Source: Leifsonia sp. Leaf336 (lineage in GTDB: Bacteria > Actinomycetota > Actinomycetes > Actinomycetales > Microbacteriaceae). Taken from it: DNA of 64,000 nt. This document shows, in pieces, positions 7,417-18,582 of this stretch. The DNA lies in contig NZ_LMOZ01000001.1 of the NCBI RefSeq assembly GCF_001423695.1, forward strand, positions 628,442 through 692,441, read 5' to 3'. Both the position numbers and the translations under genes were made by a program. Below the pieces are notes generated by a model. That model was not told the DNA's origin, did no database searches, and was given only the letters and a program-made list of their open reading frames with translations. Within the stretch, counting starts at the first letter, position 1. The number at the start of each line of letters is the position of its first letter.

Positions 7417-8907
7417 ATGGCACTCACCTGGCAGCACGAGGCGGAGCGTCTCAGCTGGAGCACAGATCCCCTCGTGGACGGCGTGCGCCGCCCGTCCAGC
7501 GCCGCCGGCCGGTTCGACCTCATCAGCCCGCGCGACGGCGCCCTGCTCGCGACGGTCGCCGACGGCACCGCCGCCGACGTCGAGGCCGCGGTCCGTTCGG
7601 CGCGCGCCGCCTTCGAGCGCGGCGAGTGGTCGCGGGCGGCGGCGATCGAGCGGGGTCGTTCACTGATCCGCTTCGGCGACCTCGTCGAGGCCAACGCCCG
7701 TGAGCTGGCGCTCCGCATCTCCCTCGAGATGGGGAAGCCCGTGCAAGACGCCCTCTCCGTCGAACTCCGAGCGGTCGCGCAGTGCCTCCGGTGGTACGGT
7801 CAGCTCGCCGACAAGCTCCCCGATGAGGCTCCGCAGGGCACACCCGGCGCGCTCGCGCTCGTCACCCGAGAGCCGGCCGGCGTCGTCGGCGCCGTCGTCC
7901 CGTGGAACTTCCCCCTCACGATGACGGCGTGGAAGCTCGGACCGGCGCTCGCCGCCGGAAACAGCGTCGTCCTCAAGCCGGCAGAGCAGACGTCCGTTTC
8001 CGCCCTCCGCCTCGGCGAGCTCGGTCTCGAGGCCGGTCTCCCGGCCGGCGTGCTCAACGTTGTGCCGGGACGCGGCGACACGGTCGGTGAGGCTCTCGGT
8101 CGACACCCCGATGTCGACATTCTGACCTTCACCGGCTCTGTCGGGGTCGGTAGGCGCTTCCTCGGCTACTCGGCGGAGTCGAACGGCAAGCGGGTGTGGC
8201 CGGAACTCGGAGGCAAGTCGGCGTCGGTCGTCCTGAGCGACGCCGATCTCGAGTCGGCAGGGCGTACCAGCGCGTGGGGCGCCTTCTACAACCAGGGCCA
8301 GATGTGCAGCGCCTCCTCGCGTATGGTCGTGATGCGCGACGCGCACGACCGAGCGGTCGAGGCGGCGGTCGCGCAGGCCACTGCGATGGTGCCCTCCGAT
8401 CCGCTGAGCGGGGACGCGGCCAGCGGCGCCGTCGTCGGTGAGCGCCAGCTGGAGCGCATCCTGGGCTACGTCGAGCGGGCCCTCGCAGACGGGGCGACCC
8501 TCGCAGCCGGGTCGACAACGCGGTACGACATCGGCACGGGGAAGGGCAGCTACATCGCGCCGGTCGTCCTCACCGGCGTGCGCCCCGACATGGAGATCGC
8601 TCAGGTGGAGGTGTTCGGCCCCGTGCTCTCGGTGATCTCCGTCGACAGCGTCGACGAGGCGGTCGCGGTCGCCAACGGCACGCCTTTCGGTCTCGGAGCG
8701 GCGCTGTGGACCACAGACCTCTCGACCGCGCACCGCGTCTCCCGTCGCCTGCGCGCCGGCACTGTCTGGGTCAACTGCTACGAAGAGGGCGACATGTCGA
8801 TGCCGTTCGGCGGGGTCGGCGACAGCGGGTACGGACGCGACAAGGGCGCACACGCGGTGGACAAGTACACCGACGTGAAGAGCACCTGGATCGAGCTGGG
8901 CGCATGA
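7417..8907 (+). CDS. aldehyde dehydrogenase (NAD(P)+), amine-catabolism type
   Basis: The 496-residue cytoplasmic enzyme oxidises an aldehyde to the acid. It shows the NAD-binding and catalytic landmarks of the superfamily: 'GAVVPWNFPLTMTAWKLGPALAAGN', 'FTGSVGVGRRF', the general base Glu263 in 'ELGGKSASVVLSD', and the nucleophile Cys297 in 'NQGQMCSASSR'. The C-terminal 'FGPVLSVISVD' and 'PFGGVGDSGYGRDKG' blocks are intact. Length is normal. It overlaps the PuuD-like gene by ATGA, and pairing with a gamma-glutamyl hydrolase suggests gamma-glutamylated aminoaldehyde or 4-aminobutyraldehyde-like substrates (PuuC-like), but the sequence does not settle this. Confidence 0.92.
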   Translation: MALTWQHEAERLSWSTDPLVDGVRRPSSAAGRFDLISPRDGALLATVADGTAADVEAAVRSARAAFERGEWSRAAAIERGRSLIRFGDLVEANARELALRISLEMGKPVQDALSVELRAVAQCLRWYGQLADKLPDEAPQGTPGALALVTREPAGVVGAVVPWNFPLTMTAWKLGPALAAGNSVVLKPAEQTSVSALRLGELGLEAGLPAGVLNVVPGRGDTVGEALGRHPDVDILTFTGSVGVGRRFLGYSAESNGKRVWPELGGKSASVVLSDADLESAGRTSAWGAFYNQGQMCSASSRMVVMRDAHDRAVEAAVAQATAMVPSDPLSGDAASGAVVGERQLERILGYVERALADGATLAAGSTTRYDIGTGKGSYIAPVVLTGVRPDMEIAQVEVFGPVLSVISVDSVDEAVAVANGTPFGLGAALWTTDLSTAHRVSRRLRAGTVWVNCYEEGDMSMPFGGVGDSGYGRDKGAHAVDKYTDVKSTWIELGA

Positions 8908-9632
8908 CCGGGCCGATCATCGGCGTCACGGTCTGGCGCCGTCCGCTGCCGACCGGGCTCGGAGAACGCACCGACCTCTACACGCTGGGCGGCGAGTACG
9001 CAGACGCGGTCCAGGCCGCAGGCGGCGTTCCGCTCCTGGTTCCGGACGCGGTCGAGCCCGACGTCCCCGCCCTCATCCGCCGGCTGGACGGATTGCTGCT
9101 CTCGGGCGGCCAGGACGTTGCCGACGGCGCACGCGATGCCACCGAGCACGCTCTGCTCGCGGAGGCCCAGCGCCTCGGCATGCCGGTCTTCGGCATCTGC
9201 CGCGGGCTCCAGATCCTCAACGTCCACCGGGGAGGCACACTTATCGAAGACCTCCCCGGCACCGAGGACCACCCCGCAGTCGGGAGCGGGGAGGAGCGAC
9301 TCAGCCGGCACCGCATCGTGGACGCGTCCGGCTGGGTCGCGGACTCGCTCCCCGACGACAGGATCGTGAACTCCATCCACCACCAGGCGATCGATCGACT
9401 CGGGTCCGGGCTGGCCGTCGCCGCCCGCGCCGAGGACGGGACCGTCGAGGCGGTGACGGGAACCGATCCGACGCGCTTCCTCCGCGCCGTGCAATGGCAC
9501 CCGGAGAAGATGCCGGGCGTCGAGGGGCGCGCCCATGCGACGCGTCTCCTCGCCCCCTTCATCGCGGCTGCCGACGGCTATCGCCGGCTCACCGTGGCCA
9601 CCCCCACCCCCATCAGAAAGGAGTTCGTGTGA
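8904..9632 (+). CDS. gamma-glutamyl-GABA hydrolase family protein (class I glutamine amidotransferase-like, PuuD-like)
   Basis: The 242-residue product has a peptidase C26 fold. The nucleophile Cys99 lies in 'VFGICRGLQILNV', with the catalytic His/Glu pair in 'AVQWHPEKM' near residue 198. 'LLLSGGQDV' and 'NSIHHQAIDRLG' are typical of PuuD-like hydrolases, which release glutamate from gamma-glutamyl-GABA in putrescine degradation. No PuuA or PuuB homologue lies in the window, so the true substrate may be another gamma-glutamyl amide. ATG 8904 overlaps the aldehyde dehydrogenase stop; the end overlaps the DUF3830 start as GTGA. Confidence 0.87.
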   Translation: MTGPIIGVTVWRRPLPTGLGERTDLYTLGGEYADAVQAAGGVPLLVPDAVEPDVPALIRRLDGLLLSGGQDVADGARDATEHALLAEAQRLGMPVFGICRGLQILNVHRGGTLIEDLPGTEDHPAVGSGEERLSRHRIVDASGWVADSLPDDRIVNSIHHQAIDRLGSGLAVAARAEDGTVEAVTGTDPTRFLRAVQWHPEKMPGVEGRAHATRLLAPFIAAADGYRRLTVATPTPIRKEFV

Positions 9633-10108
9633 GCACGACCCCCAAGCGCATCTTCCTCGAGTTCGAGGGAGGTCCGCGCGCCGAGGCGACGCTCCTGCTC
9701 GACGCCGCACCGAAGACCGCAGAGGCGATCTGGAGCGCTCTCGAGTCCCCGGTGAGCGACGACGTGATGCACGCGATGTACGCCGGACCCGAGATCATGT
9801 TCGGCCTGCCGCAGAGCGCGCAGACGTTCGACCCGACCGCGCTTCCGGCGGAGAACCAGCAGGTCATCCCCGCAGCGGGCGACCTGGTCTGGTTCTTCCA
9901 GCCCAAGGAGCTCATGGCCGGGTTGGACTTCGAGCTGTGGGAGGTCGGCATCTTCTACGGCAAGGGCGGCCGGATCTTCGGCCCGCTCGGCTGGACCCCC
10001 TGCACCATCTGGGCGTCGATCACCAGCGGACTCGACGAGTTCGCCGCGGCGTGCCAGGAGACCCGCACCATCGGACTGAAGCGACTCACCATCGGGAGAA
10101 TCGAATGA
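9629..10108 (+). CDS. DUF3830 family protein (cyclophilin-like fold family)
   Basis: The 159-residue protein begins 'MSTTPKRIFLEFEGGPRAEA' and contains 'LLLDAAPKTAEAIWSAL', 'AMYAGPEIMFGLP', 'GDLVWFFQPKEL', 'EVGIFYGKGGRIFGPLGWTPCTIWASI', which fit the DUF3830 family. Proteins of this group have a cyclophilin-like barrel, but no biochemical role is established. The start is GTG 9629, supported by AGAAAGGAG five bases upstream and by the GTGA overlap. It is sandwiched between the hydrolase and the importer's binding protein with ATGA coupling at both sides, so it very likely acts on the same substrate route. No signal peptide is visible, so it is cytoplasmic. Confidence 0.82.
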   Translation: MSTTPKRIFLEFEGGPRAEATLLLDAAPKTAEAIWSALESPVSDDVMHAMYAGPEIMFGLPQSAQTFDPTALPAENQQVIPAAGDLVWFFQPKELMAGLDFELWEVGIFYGKGGRIFGPLGWTPCTIWASITSGLDEFAAACQETRTIGLKRLTIGRIE

Positions 10109-11004
10109 CGATCACACGCACTATCCGCCGCGGACCCATCGCCGCAGGCATCGGCATCGCGGCTGCGGCGGCGGCGCTGCTCACCGGCTGCAGCGGCACC
10201 GGCGGCTCCTCTGCCGCTTCCCCCACCGCGAGCTCGTCGTCGGCGACGGTGAAACTGCCCGACTCCTTCGCGGGAAAGAACCTCGTGGCGCCCGCCGTCA
10301 CCGGCTATCCGCCGTACGCCTACCTCGACGGCGGCAAGATCGTCGGAATCAGCACCGACCTCGCCACCGCGGTCGGCGGCCCGTGGGGCACGAAGGTGAC
10401 GCTCAAACAGGACTCCTTCGAGAACGCACTCCTCGGCGTCAACAGCGGCAGCTACTTCGGCGCGTTCGGCGCCGACGTGACCGCCGAGCGCGAGAAAGCC
10501 TTCGACCAGGTCCCCTTCCTCGAAGACCACTACCAGTTCATGGGGCTCAAGGACGCGAAGCTCGGCTCCAGCATGGACGACCTCTGCGGACTGAAGATCT
10601 CGGTCGTCGCCGCCGACAGCGCCATCCCGGTCCTGCAGGACCAGTCGGCGAAATGCACCGCCGCGGGGAAGAAGACGCTCAGCGTGCAGACGTTCGCCGA
10701 CCAGGGTGCCGCGACGCTCGCCGTCACCAGCAAGCAGGTCGACGCGACGACGGCGACGCTGACCAACCTCGGGTACATTTCGAAGCAGACCTCTGGCCAG
10801 TTCAGCATCGGCGGCCCGAAGTACCAGTTCGTCCTCATCGGCATCGCCACCAAGAAGGGCAACGGGATGGCGCAGGCGCTCGCCGACTCCATCAACGAGC
10901 TCATCGCCAACGGCGAGTACACCAAGATCCTCAAGAAGTACGGGGTCGAGGGCGACGCCATCGAGAAGGCGGAAGTCAACCCGGACCCGAACGTCGGAAA
11001 GTAG
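10105..11004 (+). CDS. ABC transporter substrate-binding lipoprotein, family 3 (polar amino acid type)
   Basis: This is the extracytoplasmic receptor of an amino-acid or amine importer, 299 residues. Residues 1-31 form a lipoprotein signal ending in the lipobox LLTGC, so it is lipid-anchored to the outer face of the membrane. The mature part has the SBP_bac_3 layout: 'NLVAPAVTGYPPYAYLDGGKIVGISTDLATAVG' near the start, 'FGAFGADVTAEREKAFDQVPF', 'LCGLKISVV' and 'IGIATKKGNGMAQALADSINELIANGEYTKILKKYG' at the end. It overlaps DUF3830 by ATGA and is followed 10 bp later by the permease. Ligand is unknown. Confidence 0.92.
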   Translation: MTITRTIRRGPIAAGIGIAAAAAALLTGCSGTGGSSAASPTASSSSATVKLPDSFAGKNLVAPAVTGYPPYAYLDGGKIVGISTDLATAVGGPWGTKVTLKQDSFENALLGVNSGSYFGAFGADVTAEREKAFDQVPFLEDHYQFMGLKDAKLGSSMDDLCGLKISVVAADSAIPVLQDQSAKCTAAGKKTLSVQTFADQGAATLAVTSKQVDATTATLTNLGYISKQTSGQFSIGGPKYQFVLIGIATKKGNGMAQALADSINELIANGEYTKILKKYGVEGDAIEKAEVNPDPNVGK

Positions 11005-11014
11005 CAGCACCCTC

Positions 11015-11976
11015 ATGCCCGAACACGAACAGGGATCGGCGGCCCTCGCGCCGCACATCCCCAACCGCCACATCGCGCGCTGGGTGGTCGCCGCCCTGCT
11101 CGTGCTCCTCCTGCTCGGCTGGCTCCAGGGCCTGGCGTTCAACCACGCCCTGGACTGGTCGACGATCGGGCAGTATTTCTTCAATTACGACGTGCTCGCC
11201 GGCCTCGGGCGCACCCTCATCATCACCGCGGTCTCCATCGTCGTGGCCGTCATCCTCGGCGCGCTGCTCGCGACGATGCGGCTCTCGGACAACCCGGTGC
11301 TGCGCGGGCTCGCCTGGCTGTACGTCTGGTTCTTCCGGTCGGTGCCGCTGCTGGTGCTGCTGGTCCTCACGTTCAACCTGTCGCTGCTCTGGCCGACGAT
11401 CGACATCGGGATCCCGTATGGGCCGGTGCTCCTCTCGATCAGCACCCAGGAGCTGATCAATCCGATGGTCGCCGCCATCGTGACGTTCTCGCTGCAGCAG
11501 GCGGCCTACACGTCCGAGGTGCTGCGCGCCTCCATCCAATCCGTGCCAGAGGGCCAGCGGGAGGCCGCAGTGGCCCTGGGCATGACCCGCACCCGGACGA
11601 TGATGAAGATCGTGTTTCCCCAGGCGTTCCGGGTCGCGCTGCCGCCGATCGCGAACGACACGATCAACCTCCTGAAGTCGACCTCTCTCGTCGCCTTCAT
11701 CGCCGTGCCCGATCTGATGTACTCGGTGCAGCAGATCTACTCGTCCAACTTCCGGATCGTCCCGCTGCTGATCGTGGCGACGCTCTGGTACATGATCATC
11801 GTCTCCATCCTCTCGATCGGGCAGTTCTTCATCGAGCGTGCCCTGCGCTCGTCGCCATCTCGAGTGGGGCGCCGGACGATCGACGTGGCGCCGGACCTCC
11901 CCGACTCCGCAACCCCGGAGGACGACCTCGCCGGGCCCGGCGCCGCCGCCGGCACGACCGCGAAGGAAACCCGAGC

Positions 11977-11980
<4 letters not shown>
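11015..11980 (+). CDS. ABC transporter permease, HisM/GlnP type
   Basis: The 321-residue inner-membrane subunit belongs to the polar amino-acid permease family. After a first helix (about residues 22-44) comes the core '[29 protein letters not shown]', '[16 protein letters not shown]' and the coupling-helix EAA-like motif '[39 protein letters not shown]' in which the Gly and the 'EAA' are kept. The C-terminal tail of about 45 residues is polar and low in complexity. It probably acts as a homodimer, since no second permease gene is present. It overlaps the ATPase gene by ATGA. Confidence 0.93.
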
Positions 11981-12741
<761 letters not shown>

Positions 12742-12757
12742 CGCCCGAGCGTCCTGA

Positions 12758-14353
<1,596 letters not shown>

Positions 14354-14370
14354 CGTCTGAATCCCTCCGA

Positions 14371-14402
14371 AACCGCCGCTCGCGTTCCCGCGGGCGGCGG
14401 TT
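14371..14402 (+). terminator. Rho-independent terminator of guaB
   Basis: Arms AACCGCCGCTCGCG (14371-14384) and CGCGGGCGGCGGTT (14389-14402) form a 14-bp stem with one T.G pair and a TTCC loop, followed by TT-containing sequence. Confidence 0.8.
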
Positions 14403-14516
14403 GACCTCGGTCGCAGGCTCCCTCGGCGCTCGGGTCGCGGCATCGCTCCGCGCTGCTCTTAGCTCCACCGCGCTATCCTGGAAGGCTTTGTTCGCGGAAA
14501 GACAGGAAAGCCGACC

Positions 14517-16205
14517 ATGGGCCACATCGACGTATCGGGCGTCTCGTACGCGCTCGCCGACGGCCGACCGCTGCTCGACGACGTCTCCTTCCGGGTCGGG
14601 GAGGGCAGCGTGTCCGCGCTGATCGGTGCCAACGGCGCAGGCAAGTCGACACTGCTGCGGATCATCCGCGGCGACCTCCGTCCCGACAGCGGGGGCGTCG
14701 TCATCGACGGCGGCCTCGGAGTCATGGACCAGTTCGTCGGGCATGTGCGCGACGATCGCACCGTCCGCGACCTCCTCGTCCTGGTGGCGCCGGCGGCGGT
14801 CCGGCGCGCTGCGGAGGCGCTCGCCGCGTCCGAGGAGGCCCTCATCGAGCGCGATGAGACGGCGACGCAGATGCGCTACGCCACCGCGCTCACCGACTAC
14901 GCCGACGCGGGCGGGTACGACCAGGAGGTCGTCTGGGACCACTGCACGATGTCGGCGCTGGGCGTCCCGTTCGAGCGGGCCCAGTACCGCAGTGTGCGCT
15001 CGTTGTCCGGGGGCGAGCAGAAGCGGCTCGTGCTGGAGGCGCTCCTGCGCGGGCCGGAGCAGGTGCTCCTCCTCGACGAGCCGGACAACTACCTCGACGT
15101 GCCGGCCAAGCGCTGGCTCGAGGAGCAGTTGCGCGCCACGCCGAAGACGGTGCTTCTGGTCTCCCACGACCGGGAGCTGCTGGCCCACGCCGCCGACCGC
15201 ATCGTCACGCTCGAGCTCGGAGGGGCCGGCAACACCACGTGGACGCACGGCGGAGGGTTCGGAGGCTACCACGAGGCGCGCGAGGAGCGGATGGCCCGGC
15301 TGGAGGAGCTCCGACGGCGCTGGGACGAGGAGCAGGCCAAGCTGAAGGCGCTCGTGCTGCGCTTCAAAGAGAAGGCCAAGTACAACAGCGACCTGGCGTC
15401 CGCGTACCAGGCGGCGCAGACGCGCCTCGCGAAGTTCGAGGAGGCGGGCCCGCCGCAGGAGCGGCCTCGCGAGCAGAACGTGCGCATGCGTCTCACCGGT
15501 GCGCGCACCGGTCGCCGCGTGATCGAGTGCGACGACCTGGAGCTGACCGGCCTGATGCGGCCGTTCGACCTGGAGGTGTGGTTCGGGGAGCGCATCGCCG
15601 TGCTCGGCTCCAACGGCTCGGGCAAGTCGCACTTCTTGCGCCTCCTGGCTGCGGGAGGAACCGACCCGGACCCGGCGGCCGGGCACCTGGCGTCGAAGGA
15701 GGTCGCCGGTGCGCCGGTGCCCCACACGGGCGTCGCCAAGCTGGGCGCGCGGGTGGCGCCCGGTCTGTTCGCGCAAGCGCACGAGCATCCCGAGCTGATG
15801 GGGAGGACGCTGCTCGACATCCTGCACCGCGGTGACGACCGGCGGACCGGCATGCCTCGGGAGGCCGCGAGCCGTGTGCTCGACCGCTATGGTCTGGCGG
15901 CGTCGGCGGAGCAGACGTTCGAGTCGCTGTCGGGCGGTCAGCAGGCACGCCTCCAGATCCTCCTCCTCGAGTTGTCGGGCGCGACGCTGCTGCTGCTCGA
16001 CGAGCCGACCGATAACCTCGACCTGGTCTCGGCGGAAGCGCTCGAGGACGGCCTGGCCGGCTACGAAGGCACGGTCGTCGCCGTCACCCACGACCGCTGG
16101 TTCGCCCGCGGCTTCGACCGCTATCTCGTCTTCGGCGCCGACGGCGTCGTGTACGAGTCCGACGAGCCGGTGTGGGACGAGGCGAGGGTGGTGCGGGCTC
16201 GGTGA
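14517..16205 (+). CDS. ABC-F family ATPase
   Basis: The 562-residue soluble protein has two nucleotide-binding domains and no membrane segments. NBD1 has Walker A '[15 protein letters not shown]', signature 'SLSGGEQKRLVLEALL' and Walker B 'VLLLDEPDNYLDVP'. The linker (about residues 240-320) is charged and helical ('RMARLEELRRRWDEEQAKLKALV' region). NBD2 has 'VLGSNGSGKSHFLRLL', 'SLSGGQQARLQILLLELS' and 'LLLLDEPTDNLDLVS'. ABC-F proteins act on the ribosome, as translation factors or in antibiotic resistance; the Ser-His after the second P-loop Lys and the shortish linker do not identify the subgroup. A TATCCT box at 14474-14479 may be its -10. Confidence 0.92.
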   Translation: MGHIDVSGVSYALADGRPLLDDVSFRVGEGSVSALIGANGAGKSTLLRIIRGDLRPDSGGVVIDGGLGVMDQFVGHVRDDRTVRDLLVLVAPAAVRRAAEALAASEEALIERDETATQMRYATALTDYADAGGYDQEVVWDHCTMSALGVPFERAQYRSVRSLSGGEQKRLVLEALLRGPEQVLLLDEPDNYLDVPAKRWLEEQLRATPKTVLLVSHDRELLAHAADRIVTLELGGAGNTTWTHGGGFGGYHEAREERMARLEELRRRWDEEQAKLKALVLRFKEKAKYNSDLASAYQAAQTRLAKFEEAGPPQERPREQNVRMRLTGARTGRRVIECDDLELTGLMRPFDLEVWFGERIAVLGSNGSGKSHFLRLLAAGGTDPDPAAGHLASKEVAGAPVPHTGVAKLGARVAPGLFAQAHEHPELMGRTLLDILHRGDDRRTGMPREAASRVLDRYGLAASAEQTFESLSGGQQARLQILLLELSGATLLLLDEPTDNLDLVSAEALEDGLAGYEGTVVAVTHDRWFARGFDRYLVFGADGVVYESDEPVWDEARVVRAR

Positions 16206-16233
16206 GCGCCCCTCGGCCGTGAGCGCGGAGCGG

Positions 16234-17382
16234 TCAGCGCAGCGCCGCGACGCGCTCGATCGCCTCCGTGAGCACCTCCGGTGAGCACGCGAGGTTGACG
16301 CGCGCGAAGCCGCGGCCCTCGCGGCCGAAGGCCGGGCCGTTCGCGAAGGCGACGCGCGCGTTCTCGAGGATGTGCGCTGCCGGATCGTCGCCCCAGCCGA
16401 AGGCCCGGAGGTCCACCCACGCCAGGTAGCTCGCGCGCGGTTCGCGGTACGCCGCCTCGGGAAGGTGCTCGGCGAGCAGGCGTGCGAGCAGAGCCCTGTT
16501 CGCCTCGATCGCGTCGAGCGCGCCCTCCAGCCACGGGCCTCCCTCGCGGTAGGCCGTCTCGGTCGCGATGCGGCCGAACAGGCTGGTGCGCTCCTCGACC
16601 TCGATCGGCAGCGCGCGCACGCGCTCGATCATCTCGGCGCCCGTCGCCACGAAGAACGCGCACTTGAGCCCGGCGAGGTTCCAGGCCTTGCTCGCGGCGT
16701 GCGCGGCGACGCCGACGCCGCGGGCGTCATCGGAGACCGACAGGAACGGCGTGAAGCGTGCGTCGCGGTGGGTGAGCGAGGCGTGCACTTCGTCGCTCAC
16801 GACGTGGGCGCCGTAGCGTGCGGCGAGGGAGGCGAGCGCCGCGAGCTGCTCGGGAGGGTGCACCAGCCCCAGCGGGTTGTGCGGGTTGCAGAGCAGCAGG
16901 GCGCGGGCGCCGGACGCGAAGGCCGCCTCGATGCCCGCCAGGTCGAGGGACCAGTCCGCCCCGTCCGCGTCGCTCAGCAGCGGCACTTCCTCGACCACGC
17001 CGCCGGCCTCCGGGATGTACGAGAAGAACGGAGGGTAGACGGGCGGCGTGATGACGACCCGGTCGCCCGGCGCGATCAGGCGGCGCAGCGCCTCCACCAC
17101 GACGACGCCGATGTCGGTGGAGGTGCGCACTCCGGCCTCGTCGACCTCCCAGCCCCAGGCGTCGCGCGCGTACGCGGCGAACGCCGTCTCCAGGCCGCGA
17201 TCGGGGCCGACATAACCGGTGTCGCTGCGCTCGATCGCCGCGTGCAGCGCCGCCGCGATCGGCGGGGCCAGCGGGTAGTCCATCTCGGCCACGAACAACG
17301 GGAGCACATCGTCGGGATACGCCCGCCACTTCTCGCTCGTGCGCTGGCGGAGACGGGCGAGGGGCTCTGCTTCGACGGTCAC
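16234..17382 (-). CDS. PLP-dependent aminotransferase, MalY/PatB (cystathionine beta-lyase) type
   Basis: The 382-residue fold-type I PLP enzyme opens with 'RTSEKWRAYPDDVLPLFVAEMDYPLAPPIAAAL', the MalY/PatB signature. 'TPPVYPPFFSYI', 'LLLCNPHNPLG', 'VVSDEVHASLTH' (PLP-binding Asp) and 'HAASKAWNLAGLKCAFFV' (Schiff-base Lys) follow. Enzymes of this group cleave cystathionine or related C-S substrates to pyruvate, ammonia and a thiol; aminotransfer is also possible. It starts at GTG, divergent from guaB3 with only 39 bp between the two start codons, so promoters must overlap. It converges on the ABC-F gene. Confidence 0.9.
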   Translation of the reverse strand: MTVEAEPLARLRQRTSEKWRAYPDDVLPLFVAEMDYPLAPPIAAALHAAIERSDTGYVGPDRGLETAFAAYARDAWGWEVDEAGVRTSTDIGVVVVEALRRLIAPGDRVVITPPVYPPFFSYIPEAGGVVEEVPLLSDADGADWSLDLAGIEAAFASGARALLLCNPHNPLGLVHPPEQLAALASLAARYGAHVVSDEVHASLTHRDARFTPFLSVSDDARGVGVAAHAASKAWNLAGLKCAFFVATGAEMIERVRALPIEVEERTSLFGRIATETAYREGGPWLEGALDAIEANRALLARLLAEHLPEAAYREPRASYLAWVDLRAFGWGDDPAAHILENARVAFANGPAFGREGRGFARVNLACSPEVLTEAIERVAALR

Positions 17383-17409
17383 CCTGCCTACTCTGCCAGT
17401 GCCGCGCCA

Positions 17410-17415
17410 TAGACT
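17410..17415 (+). promoter_or_regulatory. -10 box of guaB3, leaderless arrangement
   Basis: TAGACT lies six bases before GTG 17422. The 39-bp divergent gap leaves no room for a longer leader. Confidence 0.6.
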
Positions 17416-17421
17416 GAACCT

Positions 17422-18546
17422 GTGAGTATGGAGATTGAGATCGGACGCGCCAAGCGCGCCCGCCGTGTGTACGCCTTCGACGATGTCGCGGTGGTGCCCA
17501 GCCGTCGCACCCGCGACCCCGAGGACGTCTCGGTCTCCTGGACGATCGACGCGTACCAGTTCGACGTCCCGTTCCTCGCCGCCCCGATGGACTCCGTCGT
17601 CTCACCGACGACGGCGATCATGATGGGCCAGCTCGGAGGCCTCGGCGTGCTCGACCTCGAGGGCGTCTGGACGCGCTACGAAGACCCGGAGCCGCTGCTC
17701 GCCGAGATCCGTGAGCTGCCGGCCGAGAAGGCGACGCGTCGCATGCAAGAGATCTACGCCGAGCCGATCAAGCCGGAGCTGGTCACGCGCCGGCTCGCCG
17801 AGATCCGGGAGGGCGGCGTCACCGTCGCCGGAGCGCTCTCGCCGCAGCGTACCCAGGAGCTGTACCAGACGGTCGTGGAGGCCGGTGTCGACCTGTTCGT
17901 CATCCGCGGCACGACGGTCTCGGCCGAGCACGTCTCCAAGAGCGTCGAGCCCCTCAACCTCAAGAAGTTCATCTACGAGCTCGACGTCCCGGTGATCGTC
18001 GGAGGCGCCGCCACCTACACCGCCGCGCTGCACCTGATGCGCACCGGTGCGGCCGGTGTGCTCGTCGGCTTCGGGGGAGGCGCGGCCTCCACCACGCGGT
18101 CCACCCTCGGCATCCACGCCCCGATGGCGACGGCCGTGGCCGACGTCGCCGGCGCGCGCCGCGACTACATGGACGAGTCGGGTGGCCGTTACGTGCACGT
18201 CATCGCCGACGGCGGTCTCGGCAGCTCCGGCGACATCGTCAAGGCGATCGCCTGCGGCGCCGACGCGGTCATGCTGGGCACCACGCTCGCCCGCGCGACG
18301 GACGCTCCCGGAGGCGGCTGGCACTGGGGCGCCGAGGCGCACCACCAGCAGCTGCCCCGCGGCAACCGCGTCGAGGTCGGCCAGGTGGCTCCGCTCGAAG
18401 AGATCCTGTACGGCCCCGCACCCGTGGCCGAGGGAACTGCGAATCTCGTGGGGGCCTTGCGCAGGAGCATGGCAACGACGGGATACTCGGACTTGAAGGA
18501 GTTCCAGCGCGTCGAAGTCGTCGTCGCGCCATACCAGACGCACTAA
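17422..18546 (+). CDS. guaB3: GuaB3 family IMP dehydrogenase-related protein
   Basis: The 374-residue protein is an IMPDH/GMPR-family TIM barrel without CBS domains, matching the actinobacterial GuaB3 group in length and in its opening 'AFDDVAVVPSRRTRDPEDVSVSW'. 'VIADGGLGSSGDIVKAIACGADAVMLG' is the conserved phosphate-binding and active-site region. Compared with guaB in the same window, the catalytic loop GSICTTR aligns with GAASTTR, so Ser223 replaces the nucleophilic Cys. GuaB3 of cyanobacteria has been reported as a GMP reductase; whether this serine variant is active is unknown. It starts at GTG with a leaderless-type -10. Confidence 0.92.
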   Translation: MSMEIEIGRAKRARRVYAFDDVAVVPSRRTRDPEDVSVSWTIDAYQFDVPFLAAPMDSVVSPTTAIMMGQLGGLGVLDLEGVWTRYEDPEPLLAEIRELPAEKATRRMQEIYAEPIKPELVTRRLAEIREGGVTVAGALSPQRTQELYQTVVEAGVDLFVIRGTTVSAEHVSKSVEPLNLKKFIYELDVPVIVGGAATYTAALHLMRTGAAGVLVGFGGGAASTTRSTLGIHAPMATAVADVAGARRDYMDESGGRYVHVIADGGLGSSGDIVKAIACGADAVMLGTTLARATDAPGGGWHWGAEAHHQQLPRGNRVEVGQVAPLEEILYGPAPVAEGTANLVGALRRSMATTGYSDLKEFQRVEVVVAPYQTH

Positions 18547-18582
18547 GGTCTCGGCCGACGGCGGCCGGGGGAGGAGAGAACG

